Source: Streptomyces zhihengii (lineage in GTDB: Bacteria > Actinomycetota > Actinomycetes > Streptomycetales > Streptomycetaceae). Taken from it: a stretch of 64,000 nucleotides of DNA. The notes below the pieces were generated by a model. That model saw nothing but the letters and a program-made list of their open reading frames with translations, was not told the origin of the DNA and searched no databases. Location: contig NZ_JAFEJA010000002.1 in the NCBI RefSeq assembly GCF_016919245.1, positions 2,110,501 through 2,174,500 of the forward strand. Reading direction: 5' to 3'. The position numbers were made by a program, and so were the translations under genes. Of this stretch, positions 53,414 through 62,615 are shown one piece after another. Within the stretch, counting starts at the first letter, position 1. Each line of letters opens with the position of its first letter.

Positions 53414-53887
53414 ATGACAACTCTGCGCAGCACAGCTCTCACGGCGATGTCGCTGGCCCTGCTCGCCGGCGCTGCCGTCGCCGCCACTGCGACGGAAGCC
53501 ACCGCGACGCCACGGATCAACGCCTGCGGTTCCAGCTACGCGCTCTTGAAGTCGTGGCCGATCCAGGCCCAGTACTGGACCAGCGACGCCGGCAAGACCA
53601 AGGGGTACATCGACGTCTACTACTCCGGCGCCACCGGCAAGAACTGCGCCATTGCCAGGCCCGTCGACGGGGTGCACCTGGCCCGCGGGATCAAGGTCAA
53701 GATCGGCAAGACCGGATCCGGCTGGGCCGGGCTCGACGGCTACCAGGCCAACTTCACCCAGTACGCAGGGCCCGTCTACGTCTCCGCCCGCAACGCCTGC
53801 ATCAGCTTCGAGGGCGGCTTCACCTACAACGCCACCTGGGACTCCTCGAGCGCCTGGAGCAGGTACACCAGCAAGCACTGCGGCTGA
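53414..53887 (+). CDS. Secreted spore-associated-protein-A-like protein
   Basis: A 157-residue precursor with signal peptide TALTAMSLALLAGAAVAATA, cut near ATATP. The mature part starts NACGSSYALLKSWPI and contains YYSGATGKNCAIARP, ANFTQYAGPVYVSARNAC and ends YTSKHCG, with four cysteines that can form two disulfides. The order of motifs (ACGSSY, GKNC, YAGPVYV, C, HCG) matches Streptomyces spore-associated protein A as I remember it. That protein is found on spores; its biochemical role is not known. It is a single gene sharing a leader type with the MFS gene behind it. Confidence 0.82.
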   Translation: MTTLRSTALTAMSLALLAGAAVAATATEATATPRINACGSSYALLKSWPIQAQYWTSDAGKTKGYIDVYYSGATGKNCAIARPVDGVHLARGIKVKIGKTGSGWAGLDGYQANFTQYAGPVYVSARNACISFEGGFTYNATWDSSSAWSRYTSKHCG

Positions 53888-54058
53888 CACAGCCCGAACA
53901 ACCCCCGGCACCAGACGTACACGAGCCTGCTTCCCCGCGGCCTCCTCGCCCCTCGAAGGCGCCGTGTGGCGGACCGCTCAGCCCGATCGCCGCGCCGAGC
54001 ACCGGGACACCGGCACCGCTGCCGCCCGCCCGGAAACAGTGGGGTAACCCGGCCGCAG

Positions 54059-54097
54059 CCCTGTTGGGCTTGCCGACGCAGCGGACAAGCCCCCGCC
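54059..54097 (+). promoter_or_regulatory. Duplicated leader hairpin, copy 2
   Basis: CCCTGTTGGGCTTGCCGACG, then CAGCGGACAAGCCCCC. GGGCTTG pairs with CAAGCCC (7 bp, 13-base loop), better than in copy 1. It lies about 100 bases before the MFS start. Confidence 0.6.
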
Positions 54098-54193
54098 TCC
54101 GCTGCCGCCACCCGCACCCCGAGTGCAAGCCGGGAGCTCCCGGAGTGCGGGTGACATCCCCCAACCGGCCCACGCACAGGAGCAAGGCAACCG

Positions 54194-55459
54194 ATGGCCC
54201 ACGCGCAAGTCCACGACATCCCCCGCCCAACACAGGCACCGAGACCCCCCGCACCCCATCCGCCGGACGACAAGCCCGCCGGCCCCCATACTCCTCCGTC
54301 GTTTCGCACCGTTGTGCGGCACCGATACTGCGGCCGCCTGCTGTTCGCCTCCGTGATCGGCCGCCTGGCCCTGGGCATGATGCCCGTCGCCCTCATCCTC
54401 GCCGCGAAGGCCGACGGCCACTCCCTGGCCACCGCCAGCCTTCTGGCCGCTCTCTACGGCCTGTCCCCGGCACTCGGCCTGCCGCTGCTGGGCCGCCTGG
54501 CCGATCACCGCGGCCTGACCCCACCCATCTGCCTCGGAGCGGCCGTCGTCGCCACCGCTCTGGGCATCCTTGCCCTCGCGGGAACGACCCACATCCCCCT
54601 GGCCGCTGCGTGCGTCCTGCTGGCCGGCGCCGCCTGCCCACCTCTCGAAGGCGGCCTGCGCTCCCTCTGGCCGACCGTACTGCCCGACGACACACACGTC
54701 CGCGCCGCCTACACCCTGGACTCTTCAGCGCAGCAGATCGTCTACGTCACCGGCCCCGCCCTCACCATCGCCCTCGCCAGCTGGCTTTCCCCGGCCGCCG
54801 CCATCGCCCTGGCTGCCGCAGCCACCCTCGCCGGATCCCTCGCCTTCGCCACCGTCCGCCCCACCCGCACCTGGCGCGCCGCGCCCCGCACACCCGACCC
54901 GCTCGGCGCACTGCGACCACCCGCCATGCGCCCGCTGCTCGCCGCGCTGGTCTTCCTCGGCGCCACCGTCGGCGCGCTCGACGTCGCCGGAATCGCCGCC
55001 GCCGAGACACACGACGCTCCCTGGTTGGCAGGCGCCCTGCCCGCGGTCTTCTCCACCGCCGGAGTCATCGGGGGTGCACTGTTCCTTCGCTTCCAGCCGG
55101 CCAACGCGCCCCGTCCCCGCCACCTTGCCCAACTCGCTGCCCTGTACGCGCTGTGCTGGCTCCCGCTGCTCGCCCCGCTGCCCGCCCCCTTGCTTCTGGT
55201 GGCCGCACTGCTGCCCGGAGCCCTGTTCGTACCGGTCCTCACCGTCGCCAGCATCACGCTCACCACGTTGGCTCCCCCCGGCACCTCCACGGAAGCGGTG
55301 GGCTGGCTCTCCAGCGCCATGCGCCTGGGCCTGGCCGCGGGAACCGCGCTCGCCGGCCCCCTCGGAGGCGAATTCACCGTCCCCCTTGTGGCGGCCGCGC
55401 TGTGCACGCTGACGCTCGCCACCCGCATCACCCCACGCCGCGCACCCGCCACTACCTGA
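54194..55459 (+). CDS. MFS family transporter
   Basis: A 421-residue membrane protein. About 40 Pro-rich cytoplasmic residues are followed by roughly 12 hydrophobic segments (LLFASVIGRLALGMMPVALI, LPLAAACVLLAGAACPPLEGG-like; AALVFLGATVGALDVAGIAA; LLLVAALLPGALFVPVLTVA). The A-type motif between TM2 and TM3 reads GRLADHRGLTPP. Such Streptomyces MFS proteins mostly export small molecules; the substrate is not evident. It is convergent with the 55-64 kb operon, so it may or may not serve that pathway. Confidence 0.88.
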   Translation: MAHAQVHDIPRPTQAPRPPAPHPPDDKPAGPHTPPSFRTVVRHRYCGRLLFASVIGRLALGMMPVALILAAKADGHSLATASLLAALYGLSPALGLPLLGRLADHRGLTPPICLGAAVVATALGILALAGTTHIPLAAACVLLAGAACPPLEGGLRSLWPTVLPDDTHVRAAYTLDSSAQQIVYVTGPALTIALASWLSPAAAIALAAAATLAGSLAFATVRPTRTWRAAPRTPDPLGALRPPAMRPLLAALVFLGATVGALDVAGIAAAETHDAPWLAGALPAVFSTAGVIGGALFLRFQPANAPRPRHLAQLAALYALCWLPLLAPLPAPLLLVAALLPGALFVPVLTVASITLTTLAPPGTSTEAVGWLSSAMRLGLAAGTALAGPLGGEFTVPLVAAALCTLTLATRITPRRAPATT

Positions 55460-55522
55460 CCCGCCGCGGGCGGCGACGGCGGCCCCGCTCAGTCGGACAG
55501 AACGGCCCATATGTTCGGCTTG

Positions 55523-57766
55523 TCAGGCGTCGTCCACCCGCACGCGCAGTTTCGTTCCGGACAGCAGGCGGACTGACGGGCCGTCGCGGCGCAGGCAGAC
55601 GATGAGGCGCCGCCCCTGGTAGGCGAGGGGCACGGTGAGTTCCCGCCATGCGGGTGGCAGGCGCGGGGCGAGCGCGAGTGTGTCTTTGTCGACCGGAGTC
55701 GCGCCGAGGAAGCCCTCCACCAGGATCTGCCAGGCGCCGGCGTAGGCCGACAGATGCAGTCCGTTGCGGTAGTCCTCTCGGGGCGTGTAGTCGAGGTTGT
55801 ACCGTGCGGCCCGTGACAGGAAGGCCAGCGCTGCGTCAGCGCGCCCGAGCCGTGCCGCGACGACTCCGTGCGGTGCGGCGCTGAGCGAGGACTCGTGCGC
55901 CGTCCGTGGTTCGTAGTAGTCGTAGGCACGGGCCAGGGTGGCCGGGTCGAACACGTCGGGCAGCAGATGAGCCAGGAGCAGGATGTCCGCCTGCTTCACC
56001 AGCCTGGTGGGGAACGGCTGCAGATCGTCGGCGAGCGCCCGCTCCTCCTCGCTGAGCCGGGCCGAGGGTCCGTGGCCGGGGGCCCGCGGCGGGCAGTCCG
56101 GGAGGGCCGCGTATCCCTCGTGCTGTGCCGGGACCTCGCCGTCCAGCGGCTCGGGGATCAGGACGCTGCGGGCGATTCTGCTCCAGTGCCTCCTCTCCTC
56201 CTGGGTGATCCCGAGGCGCCTGGCCACCGCCGCCGCCTCCGGGGCCGGCAGGCCCTCTGTGCCGTCCAGCAGCGCGAGCGCGTAGACGAGGTTCCAGCGC
56301 AGCATCACGTTGGTGAAGTGGTTGTTGTCGACGTGGTAATGGTATTCGTCGGGGCCCATCACGGAGCGCACAACATGGGCCCCAGTCGCGTCGTCCCAGG
56401 TGAAAACGGATGCCGCGAAGCGGGCCGTCTCCAGGACGAGTTCCGCGCCCCTGGCCGTGAGGAAGCCGGTGTCACCGGTCACCCGGTGGTACCGGTGGAC
56501 GGCGTAGGCCACGTCCGCCGAGTTGTGGAGCACCTCGCGCACGCTCCACTCGGTGATGTCGCGGTTCTCCGGATAGTCGAGCAGGCGGTGGGGGCCGTTC
56601 TCCCGCCCGGCGTCGTTCGCCGCCTCGGGGAACCGGGCCCCGGCGAAGCCGGTCGTCCGCGCGAACTCCCGAGCCTCCGGGAGGTGTTCGTGACGGAAGA
56701 CGAGGTGGGCGCGCGCGACCTCGGGCACCGTCCACGCCCAGAACGCGTCCTTGTGGAGCTCGGTGTCGAAGAACGTCGCCCCTGAGTGGTAGCAGCCGGA
56801 GAGACCGCGCGCCGGTGTGACGGCGGACGTCCTGGCGGGCAGTTCGTGCTGCAGCAACTGGAACTGGCAGTACCGGACGGCCTCCTGCACCTCCGGGTCG
56901 CCGTCGACGGTGATCCCGTGGGCCCGCCATCGGCGGTGCCACTCGGCCCGGTGCTCCGCGAGAAGCTCGTCCGCGCCCGCGCCCCGCACCTCGTCCGCCA
57001 CGTCCTGTGCGCGGCCAGCCTGCCAGACGAGATCGAAGCGGACCTCCGCGGTGCCGCCCCGGGCCTGGGTGTCGAGGACTAGGGTCTGGCCCCAGCGGCG
57101 GAACTCCGTGAGCGGGATCCTGCGCGACACCCGCTCGCAGCGGGTGTCCGCGGTGAGGAGAAGCCGCTCGCCGGTGCCGGTCAGCCGGCAGTCGAGTTCC
57201 ACGGCGTCCCCCCGGTGGGCGACGCCGTCCACGAGGGTGTGGACCATGGCGAGTTCCGGCACCGCACCGCCGAGGTAGGCGTTGCCCCGGGTGTTGTCCC
57301 AGAACACGTCGAGCGCGAGGGAGGAGACTCCCGCCGGGACGCGCAGAGTGCCCGTCATGACGCCGACCGAGGGGCGGGTTGCGTGGACCGCGGTGACGGT
57401 GGTCAGCAGCACCCGGTCGCCGTCCGGTCCGGTCAGCGGGGTGGTCGAGCGGACCACCCCGTCGCGCATGTCCAGTGTCCGTGTGGCCGGGCAGTCGGGG
57501 CGCAGGCGCTCGTACCCCTGTCGCACCCGCAGTCCGAGGGGGTGCGGGAGGTTGACGATCTCACGGTCGACGCCGACGCCAGCGTCGTACACGTCGCGCA
57601 GGAAGAAACCCGGTTCGCTGTGCGGGTCGTCGACGTCGAGCGGCACGCGAAGTCCCTGGTGGGAGTTGGCGAGGTGCAGCAGCGCCTCGGCGTACGCCGC
57701 TTGCCGGGGGCCGGCGGCAGTCACGGGCAGCAGCCAGCCCGCAGGGGTCATTCCGGTGTCGCTCAC
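55523..57766 (-). CDS. Glycoside hydrolase family 65 protein
   Basis: A 747-residue protein. N-terminal beta-sandwich (REIVNLPHPLGLRVRQGYER, VLLTTVTAVHATRPSVGVMT). The (alpha/alpha)6 barrel follows, with GYHSGATFFDTELHKDAFWA-type sequence, WSVREVLHNSADVAYAVHRY (about residue 405, where the general acid Glu lies in GH65) and VMGPDEYHYHVDNNHFTNVM (about 465). GH65 enzymes are phosphorylases or hydrolases of trehalose, maltose, kojibiose and similar disaccharides. The start GTG overlaps the epimerase stop (GTGA), so it is the last gene of the operon. I could not confirm the exact acid residue or substrate. Confidence 0.9.
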   Translation of the reverse strand: MSDTGMTPAGWLLPVTAAGPRQAAYAEALLHLANSHQGLRVPLDVDDPHSEPGFFLRDVYDAGVGVDREIVNLPHPLGLRVRQGYERLRPDCPATRTLDMRDGVVRSTTPLTGPDGDRVLLTTVTAVHATRPSVGVMTGTLRVPAGVSSLALDVFWDNTRGNAYLGGAVPELAMVHTLVDGVAHRGDAVELDCRLTGTGERLLLTADTRCERVSRRIPLTEFRRWGQTLVLDTQARGGTAEVRFDLVWQAGRAQDVADEVRGAGADELLAEHRAEWHRRWRAHGITVDGDPEVQEAVRYCQFQLLQHELPARTSAVTPARGLSGCYHSGATFFDTELHKDAFWAWTVPEVARAHLVFRHEHLPEAREFARTTGFAGARFPEAANDAGRENGPHRLLDYPENRDITEWSVREVLHNSADVAYAVHRYHRVTGDTGFLTARGAELVLETARFAASVFTWDDATGAHVVRSVMGPDEYHYHVDNNHFTNVMLRWNLVYALALLDGTEGLPAPEAAAVARRLGITQEERRHWSRIARSVLIPEPLDGEVPAQHEGYAALPDCPPRAPGHGPSARLSEEERALADDLQPFPTRLVKQADILLLAHLLPDVFDPATLARAYDYYEPRTAHESSLSAAPHGVVAARLGRADAALAFLSRAARYNLDYTPREDYRNGLHLSAYAGAWQILVEGFLGATPVDKDTLALAPRLPPAWRELTVPLAYQGRRLIVCLRRDGPSVRLLSGTKLRVRVDDA

Positions 57767-58788
57767 CTGTGGTCCTTTGCGGCGCGGGTGCTCATGCTGC
57801 GCACGTTGTAGTAGCGGTCGTCGCCCAAGGCGTCGGGCAGGGATCCGTCCAGCAGGGCGGCCGCCACCTCGTCCACCGCCTGGGGGACGTCGCGGCGCGG
57901 CTGGATGCCCAGCAGCCGGGTGAGCCTGGTGGCTGTGAGGCGGTAGGAGCGCAGGTCATCGGTGGCCGTGGTGGTCACGTCGACCGGTTCCCCGAGTCGG
58001 CGGGAGACACGTTCGCGCACCGCGGCGGCGATCTCGGAGACAGTCATGTTCTGCCTGCCCACGTTCAGGGGCCTGCCGTTGAGCGGCCCGAGGGACGGGT
58101 CGAGGACGAGGCGGCAGTACACGTCGACGAGGTCGTCGATGTGCACGTTGGGCCGGTACTGCGACCCGCCGAACACGGTCACCGCCCGCTTCTTCACGGC
58201 CTGGGCAGTCAGCAGGTTCACCGTCAGGTCCAGGCGCTGGCGTGGCGAGACACCGCAGACGGTGGCCGCCCGCACGGCCACCGTTTCGAAGTTGCTGCCG
58301 GTCAGCGGGAAGAGGATGTCTTCCCCGAGCGCCTTGTAGCGGCTGTAGTCGGTGAGAGGGGCCAGCGGCTGGAGTTCATCGACCTCGGGGGCGTCGCACA
58401 CGCCGTAGACGCTGGCCGATGAGGCGTACACGAAGCGACGCACTCCGGCCTCGACGGACAGCCGGGTGACATGGTCGAGGCAGTCGTGGTTGACGGCGCG
58501 GCCGAGCGCCGGGTCGAGGTCGAAGCTCGGGTCGTTGGCCACCGCGGCCAGGTGCACGACGACATCGATGCCGTGTACCGCGTCGCGGAAGCCGTCGGCG
58601 TCGCGTACGTCGGTGGTCACGACTTCGAGGCGCGGGTCTCGGACTCCGGCGAGGCCGTCGCCGAAGAGCTGGGTGTCCATGGCCCGCACCCGGGCGCCGT
58701 CGGCGAGCAGGCGCCGCACGAGGACGGAGCCGATGTAGCCGGCGCCTCCCGTGACGAGCACGGTGGGGGGAGCGGTCGGGTCCGTCAT
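57763..58788 (-). CDS. NAD-dependent epimerase/dehydratase (SDR)
   Basis: A 341-residue protein. The Rossmann glycine motif TGGAGYIG is at residues 13-20, and the catalytic YxxxK is Tyr148-SRY-Lys152 with SS in FVYASSASVYG before it. This is an extended SDR acting on an NDP-sugar or related substrate (epimerisation or dehydration at C4-C6). It is coupled by ATGA to the HAD gene upstream and by GTGA to the GH65 gene downstream. In this operon it probably works on the product of the nucleotidyltransferase. Confidence 0.92.
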   Translation of the reverse strand: MTDPTAPPTVLVTGGAGYIGSVLVRRLLADGARVRAMDTQLFGDGLAGVRDPRLEVVTTDVRDADGFRDAVHGIDVVVHLAAVANDPSFDLDPALGRAVNHDCLDHVTRLSVEAGVRRFVYASSASVYGVCDAPEVDELQPLAPLTDYSRYKALGEDILFPLTGSNFETVAVRAATVCGVSPRQRLDLTVNLLTAQAVKKRAVTVFGGSQYRPNVHIDDLVDVYCRLVLDPSLGPLNGRPLNVGRQNMTVSEIAAAVRERVSRRLGEPVDVTTTATDDLRSYRLTATRLTRLLGIQPRRDVPQAVDEVAAALLDGSLPDALGDDRYYNVRSMSTRAAKDHR

Positions 58789-59516
58789 GTGCTCTCCTTG
58801 CCGGCGGGTACCGCCCAGTCGTCGAGGTCGATTTCGTCCAGGGTGGACACCCGGGGCGCGGTGTCCTCGGGCGCCAGGTGGGCTGTCCGGTCGATGAGCA
58901 GGGCGTCGGCGCCGATCGTGAGGCCTGCCGCGACGCCGTGTTCGGTGTCGTCCACCACCAGCGTCCGCTCCGGGGCTGTTTCCCAGACACGGACGACACG
59001 GCGGACTGCTTCCGCCCGGTCGGCGGGCGGGTGCGGTCCGCCGGCGCCGAGGCTGCGGTCGATCCGGCTGGTCAGCCATGCCGCCCGGGGATGGCCGGCA
59101 AGGAGCCCGCGCAGCAGGGTGCCGGCGTTGCGTGACGCGGTGCAGAAGGCGAGAGGTATGTCGCGTTCGGCTGCCCGGTCCAGCAGGCGTGCCGCGTCGG
59201 GGAAGAGCAGGGTGCTGCCCGCCAGGGCGAGGAAGGCGCTCTGTTTGACCGTGACCAGCCGGTCGACGAGTGCCGGGGTTGGGTCGACGCCCACGGAGGC
59301 GAATGCCGCACGGGCGCCCGCGTCGCGGGGGCGGCCCGCGACATGGCGCTGGTAGGCGTACGCCGTGAGGCCGCCGTGGGTCCAGTTGTCGATGGCGGGG
59401 CCGAGCACCTGCCGCAGCGCCTGGTTCCAGGCCCGCAGGTGCGGGGTGTCGAGGAGGGTGCCGTCGATGTCGAGGACCAGCAGACCGTAGGGGGGCGGCG
59501 TGGAGGAGTCCTTCAT
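58785..59516 (-). CDS. HAD family phosphatase
   Basis: A 243-residue protein. Motif I LVLDIDGTLLDT holds the nucleophile Asp16 and Asp18. A helical cap domain follows (residues ~25-100), then ALAFCTASRN-type motif II, and TLVVDDTEHGVAAG as motif IV. HAD phosphatases of this size remove phosphate from sugar phosphates or nucleotides. It is coupled by ATGA on both sides. Its place between nucleotidyltransferase and epimerase suggests it dephosphorylates a sugar or cyclitol phosphate intermediate. Confidence 0.9.
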   Translation of the reverse strand: MKDSSTPPPYGLLVLDIDGTLLDTPHLRAWNQALRQVLGPAIDNWTHGGLTAYAYQRHVAGRPRDAGARAAFASVGVDPTPALVDRLVTVKQSAFLALAGSTLLFPDAARLLDRAAERDIPLAFCTASRNAGTLLRGLLAGHPRAAWLTSRIDRSLGAGGPHPPADRAEAVRRVVRVWETAPERTLVVDDTEHGVAAGLTIGADALLIDRTAHLAPEDTAPRVSTLDEIDLDDWAVPAGKEST

Positions 59517-59998
59517 CGGGCGGTCCATGCGTGCAGAGCCCGGGTGGACGAGTCGAAGATGCTGCCGTCGGTGGTGAAAAACTTTCCGCCCGTGGCCTCC
59601 AGCGCGTCGCGCTCGGCGGCGACGCGCGGGTCCTCGCCGTCCGCGTAGTCGGCGCCCTTGAAGTAGAAGTCGGGGCGCCAGAGTTCGATCAGTGGGACCG
59701 CGGTCGGGAAGTCGCTCAGGGCGACGTGGTCGACGGCGTCGAGGGCCGCCAGCACCGAGAGCCGTGCGCGGTCGCCGAAGACCGGTCTGCCGGGCCCCTT
59801 GCCGACGTGGCGTGCTGCCGTCACGGACACGAGCAGCACGTCGACCTGTTCGGCGGCCTGCCGCAGATAGTGGATGTGTCCCTCGTGCAGGATGTCGAAG
59901 CAGCCGTGGCACTGTCCGACCGTCATTCCGCGGCGTCCCCATTCGGTGCGCAGCCCGGCGATCAGGTCGGCGGGCAGCACCTTGCCCCTGCGGCTCAT
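59513..59998 (-). CDS. RfaE2-like nucleotidyltransferase
   Basis: A 161-residue protein. The cytidylyltransferase motif is GCFDILHEGHIHYL (residues 32-45, HxGH at 38-41). KGPGRPVFGDRARLSVLAAL and LWRPDFYFKGADYADGED follow, matching the C-terminal domain of HldE/RfaE, which adenylylates heptose-1-phosphate. So it probably makes an NDP-activated sugar or polyol. I chose ATG 59998 because it forms ATGA with the stop of the aminotransferase gene; 60004 is an alternative. Confidence 0.9.
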   Translation of the reverse strand: MSRRGKVLPADLIAGLRTEWGRRGMTVGQCHGCFDILHEGHIHYLRQAAEQVDVLLVSVTAARHVGKGPGRPVFGDRARLSVLAALDAVDHVALSDFPTAVPLIELWRPDFYFKGADYADGEDPRVAAERDALEATGGKFFTTDGSIFDSSTRALHAWTAR

Positions 59999-61371
59999 CG
60001 CCATCCCCGGCCACCCCCGAGCAGCGGGCCGTCCGGCTCGTGCGGCTTGTAGGGCAGTTCGGTGAGCGCGTCGTCGAGCCGGCTGAGCGCCTCGTCGATG
60101 TGCCCGGTGGTGTGCGCGGCGGACACGGTCACGGGCTCGGGGCAGAAGGAGAGCGGCAGCAGGAAGCCGTACAGGTCGAACTTGGTCGACAGCAGCCGGA
60201 ACAGTTCGGTTGCGTAGGGCAGGTTGTACAGGCGGGCGACGTCGGCCATGTTGCGGGGCCGTTCGGACGATCCGATGTGGGCGCCCACTCGGCCGCCGAA
60301 TCCGGAGACGAACGCGGGGACTTTGTGCTGCCCCAACACCTCGCGGACGCCGGTGACCAGGTAGTCGTTGAGCTGCTCGATGTGCTCGTAGAAGCCGGGG
60401 GTGGACAGCTCGCGCAGGGCGGCCAGGGCGCCGACCACGGAGAGGTAGCGGCCCGTGTTTGTCCCGCTCACCTCGACCTGGCCCACCGGTGCGACGGCGT
60501 CCATGAAGTCGGCGTGGCCTGCGATGCCCGCGATGGGCATGCCGCAGCCGAAGGCCTTGCCGTAGCAGGCGAGGTCGGGCACCACGCCGAAGCGCTCCTG
60601 GGCGCCGCCGAGGGCCAGTCGGAAGCCGGTGAGCACCTCGTCGAAGATCAGCAGGGCGTCGTGCCGGGTGGTGACCGCGCGCAGGTGCTCCAGGAATCCG
60701 GGCTCGGGCCCGACGCAGCCGATGTTGAGGCACACCGGTTCGAGGATGACCGCGGCGATGTCGTCCCCGTGCTCTGCGAAGACCTGGTCCACCAGGCCGG
60801 GTGCGTTCCACGGCAGGGGCAGCACCAGTTCGCCGAATTCGTCCGGCAGCCCGGGGGCGCCGGGCAGGCGTTGCAGGAGGCCGTTCTCGCCTGGGGCGGC
60901 CGGCCCCTCGGAGGTGTCGACGTTCCACATGAGCTGGTCATTCAGGCCGTGGAAGTGGCCTTCGAACTTCACCACCAGGCGCCGGCCGGTGACGGCGCGG
61001 GCGATCCGCAGGGCGTACATGGTCGCTTCGAGGCCGGAGTTGGCGAGCCGCAGCTTGTCCGCACAGGGGACGACCGCGCAGAACTCCTCCGCCAGCATGC
61101 CGTGGGTCGCTGTCTCGTACTGGTACAGGAATCCGCCGGCGAGCGCCTTTTGCAGCGCCTCCCGGATCGGCGGCGCGTCATGGCCGAGGAAGCACGAGCC
61201 CCACCCCATGATGAAGTCGAGCAGCTCCCGCCCCTGGTCGTCGCGGATGTACGGGCCGCTCGCGCCGGTGACACGGACCGGCCCCACGGCCGACAGGGAG
61301 TTCCAGCCTGCGGCGACTCCGCCGACCAGGTGCGGTGCCGTCCCGTTCAGCGGACTGTGCGCAGTGCTCAT
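59995..61371 (-). CDS. Class III aminotransferase (GSAM-like)
   Basis: A 458-residue protein. Features: DDQGRELLDFIMGWGSCFLG, NSGLEATMYALRIARAVTGR, EGHFHGLNDQLMWNV, LLIFDEVLTGFRLALGG, and the PLP lysine in LACYGKAFGCGMPIAGIAGH at about residue 272. This is the fold-type I class III family nearest glutamate-1-semialdehyde aminomutase. Such enzymes in secondary-metabolite loci transfer amino groups to sugars, cyclitols or keto acids. The stop is coupled to the nucleotidyltransferase start. The DegT gene ends four bases upstream. Confidence 0.92.
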   Translation of the reverse strand: MSTAHSPLNGTAPHLVGGVAAGWNSLSAVGPVRVTGASGPYIRDDQGRELLDFIMGWGSCFLGHDAPPIREALQKALAGGFLYQYETATHGMLAEEFCAVVPCADKLRLANSGLEATMYALRIARAVTGRRLVVKFEGHFHGLNDQLMWNVDTSEGPAAPGENGLLQRLPGAPGLPDEFGELVLPLPWNAPGLVDQVFAEHGDDIAAVILEPVCLNIGCVGPEPGFLEHLRAVTTRHDALLIFDEVLTGFRLALGGAQERFGVVPDLACYGKAFGCGMPIAGIAGHADFMDAVAPVGQVEVSGTNTGRYLSVVGALAALRELSTPGFYEHIEQLNDYLVTGVREVLGQHKVPAFVSGFGGRVGAHIGSSERPRNMADVARLYNLPYATELFRLLSTKFDLYGFLLPLSFCPEPVTVSAAHTTGHIDEALSRLDDALTELPYKPHEPDGPLLGGGRGWR

Positions 61372-61375
61372 GTCG

Positions 61376-62518
61376 TCACGCCCCCACTTCGTCTCGATGC
61401 GCTCGAAGAGAGCGCCGGTGATGAAATTCGGTGATGCGGTCGGTCACGTAGTCGATCTGTTCCTCCGTCAGCAGGGGATGGAGGGGGAGGGAGAGGATCT
61501 CCCCGCTCTGGTGCTCCGTGACGGGCAGCCCGCCGTCCGCGACGGCGACCCCTCCGGTACGTGCCGCTGGCTGCCGGTGCACGGGGACCGGGTAGTGAAT
61601 CGCCGTCTCGACACCGGCCGCGGCGAGATGGGCCCGCAGCTCGGCCCGCCACGGAGTACGGACGACATAGCGGTGGTAGACATGGGTGCGGTCCGGGCCA
61701 TGTGCCGGCAGGACCAACGGGAGGCCGGCCAGGCGGGCGTCGTACAGGGCGGCGAGCTCCCTGCGGCTTTTTGTCCAGCCGGCGAGCCTGCTGAGTTTGA
61801 CGTCGAGGGCGGCGGCCTGCAGGGGGTCGAGCCGGGAGTTCTCACCCCAGAGGGCCACCGTGTCCCGGTCCGCGAGACCGTGGTTGCGCAGCAGCCTCAG
61901 TCTGTCGGCGAGCTTGGTGTCGTCGGTGACGACGACACCGGCGTCCCCGCACGCCGCGAGGTTCTTGAGCGGGTGCAGGCTGAAGCAGCCGACAGCTCCG
62001 AAACCGCCGACCGGTCTGCCCGAGAAGACAGCGCCGACGGCCTGGGCGCAGTCCTCGATCAGCGGGACGCCGCGCTCGGCGCACAGATCGCGCAGCACGT
62101 CCATCTGTGCGGGCCGGCCCCGCAGATGGACGGCAACCACCACGCCGGTCTCCTCGGTGACCGCCGCCGCGACCGCCTCGGGATCGATGTTCTCGTCCGC
62201 GCCGACGTCGACCAGCAGCGGGCGGACACCCTCCGAGACGAGGGCGCCCACGGTGGCGACGAAGGTGTTCGCCACGGTGATCCCGACGCTGCCGCGCGGC
62301 ACGCCCAGGGCGCGCAGCGCCAGCCGGAGCGCGTCGGTGCCCGAGTTGACCGCGACGGCCTCACGGGTCCCGTGCAGTCGGGCGAACGCGCGCTCGAAGC
62401 GGGGCACTTCGTCGCCGCCGACGAGGACGCCGGATTCCAGGACCTCCGTGAGCCGGGGCAGCAGCTCGTCCATGAGCTCACGGTTCTCCTCCCGTACCTG
62501 GGAGAAGGGCACACGCAT
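61376..62518 (-). CDS. DegT/DnrJ/EryC1/StrS aminotransferase
   Basis: A 380-residue protein; AAGGAG precedes ATG 62518. It has VNSGTDALRLALRALGVPRG, TVANTFVATVGALVSEGVRP, VHLRGRPAQMDVLRDLCAER, EDCAQAVG and the PLP lysine in CFSLHPLKNLAACGDAG at about residue 185. This family aminates keto-sugars or keto-cyclitols bound to nucleotides in antibiotic and O-antigen pathways. It is the first biosynthetic gene after the two permease genes, across a 97-base gap that may hold a secondary promoter. Confidence 0.94.
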   Translation of the reverse strand: MRVPFSQVREENRELMDELLPRLTEVLESGVLVGGDEVPRFERAFARLHGTREAVAVNSGTDALRLALRALGVPRGSVGITVANTFVATVGALVSEGVRPLLVDVGADENIDPEAVAAAVTEETGVVVAVHLRGRPAQMDVLRDLCAERGVPLIEDCAQAVGAVFSGRPVGGFGAVGCFSLHPLKNLAACGDAGVVVTDDTKLADRLRLLRNHGLADRDTVALWGENSRLDPLQAAALDVKLSRLAGWTKSRRELAALYDARLAGLPLVLPAHGPDRTHVYHRYVVRTPWRAELRAHLAAAGVETAIHYPVPVHRQPAARTGGVAVADGGLPVTEHQSGEILSLPLHPLLTEEQIDYVTDRITEFHHRRSLRAHRDEVGA

Positions 62519-62615
62519 GTCGGTTCTCCTTTCACAGCGGCCGGCACGGCTCAAGCGAGCCCTCCGTCCTTGCGGATTCCGGGGCCACCGGGTGGGGCGG
62601 TGCGGACGGCGCGCG

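Noticed and set aside
53095..55605. 836-residue plus-strand ORF
   Set aside because: Runs through both the SapA-like and MFS genes in another frame; composition is Arg/Pro-rich and meaningless.
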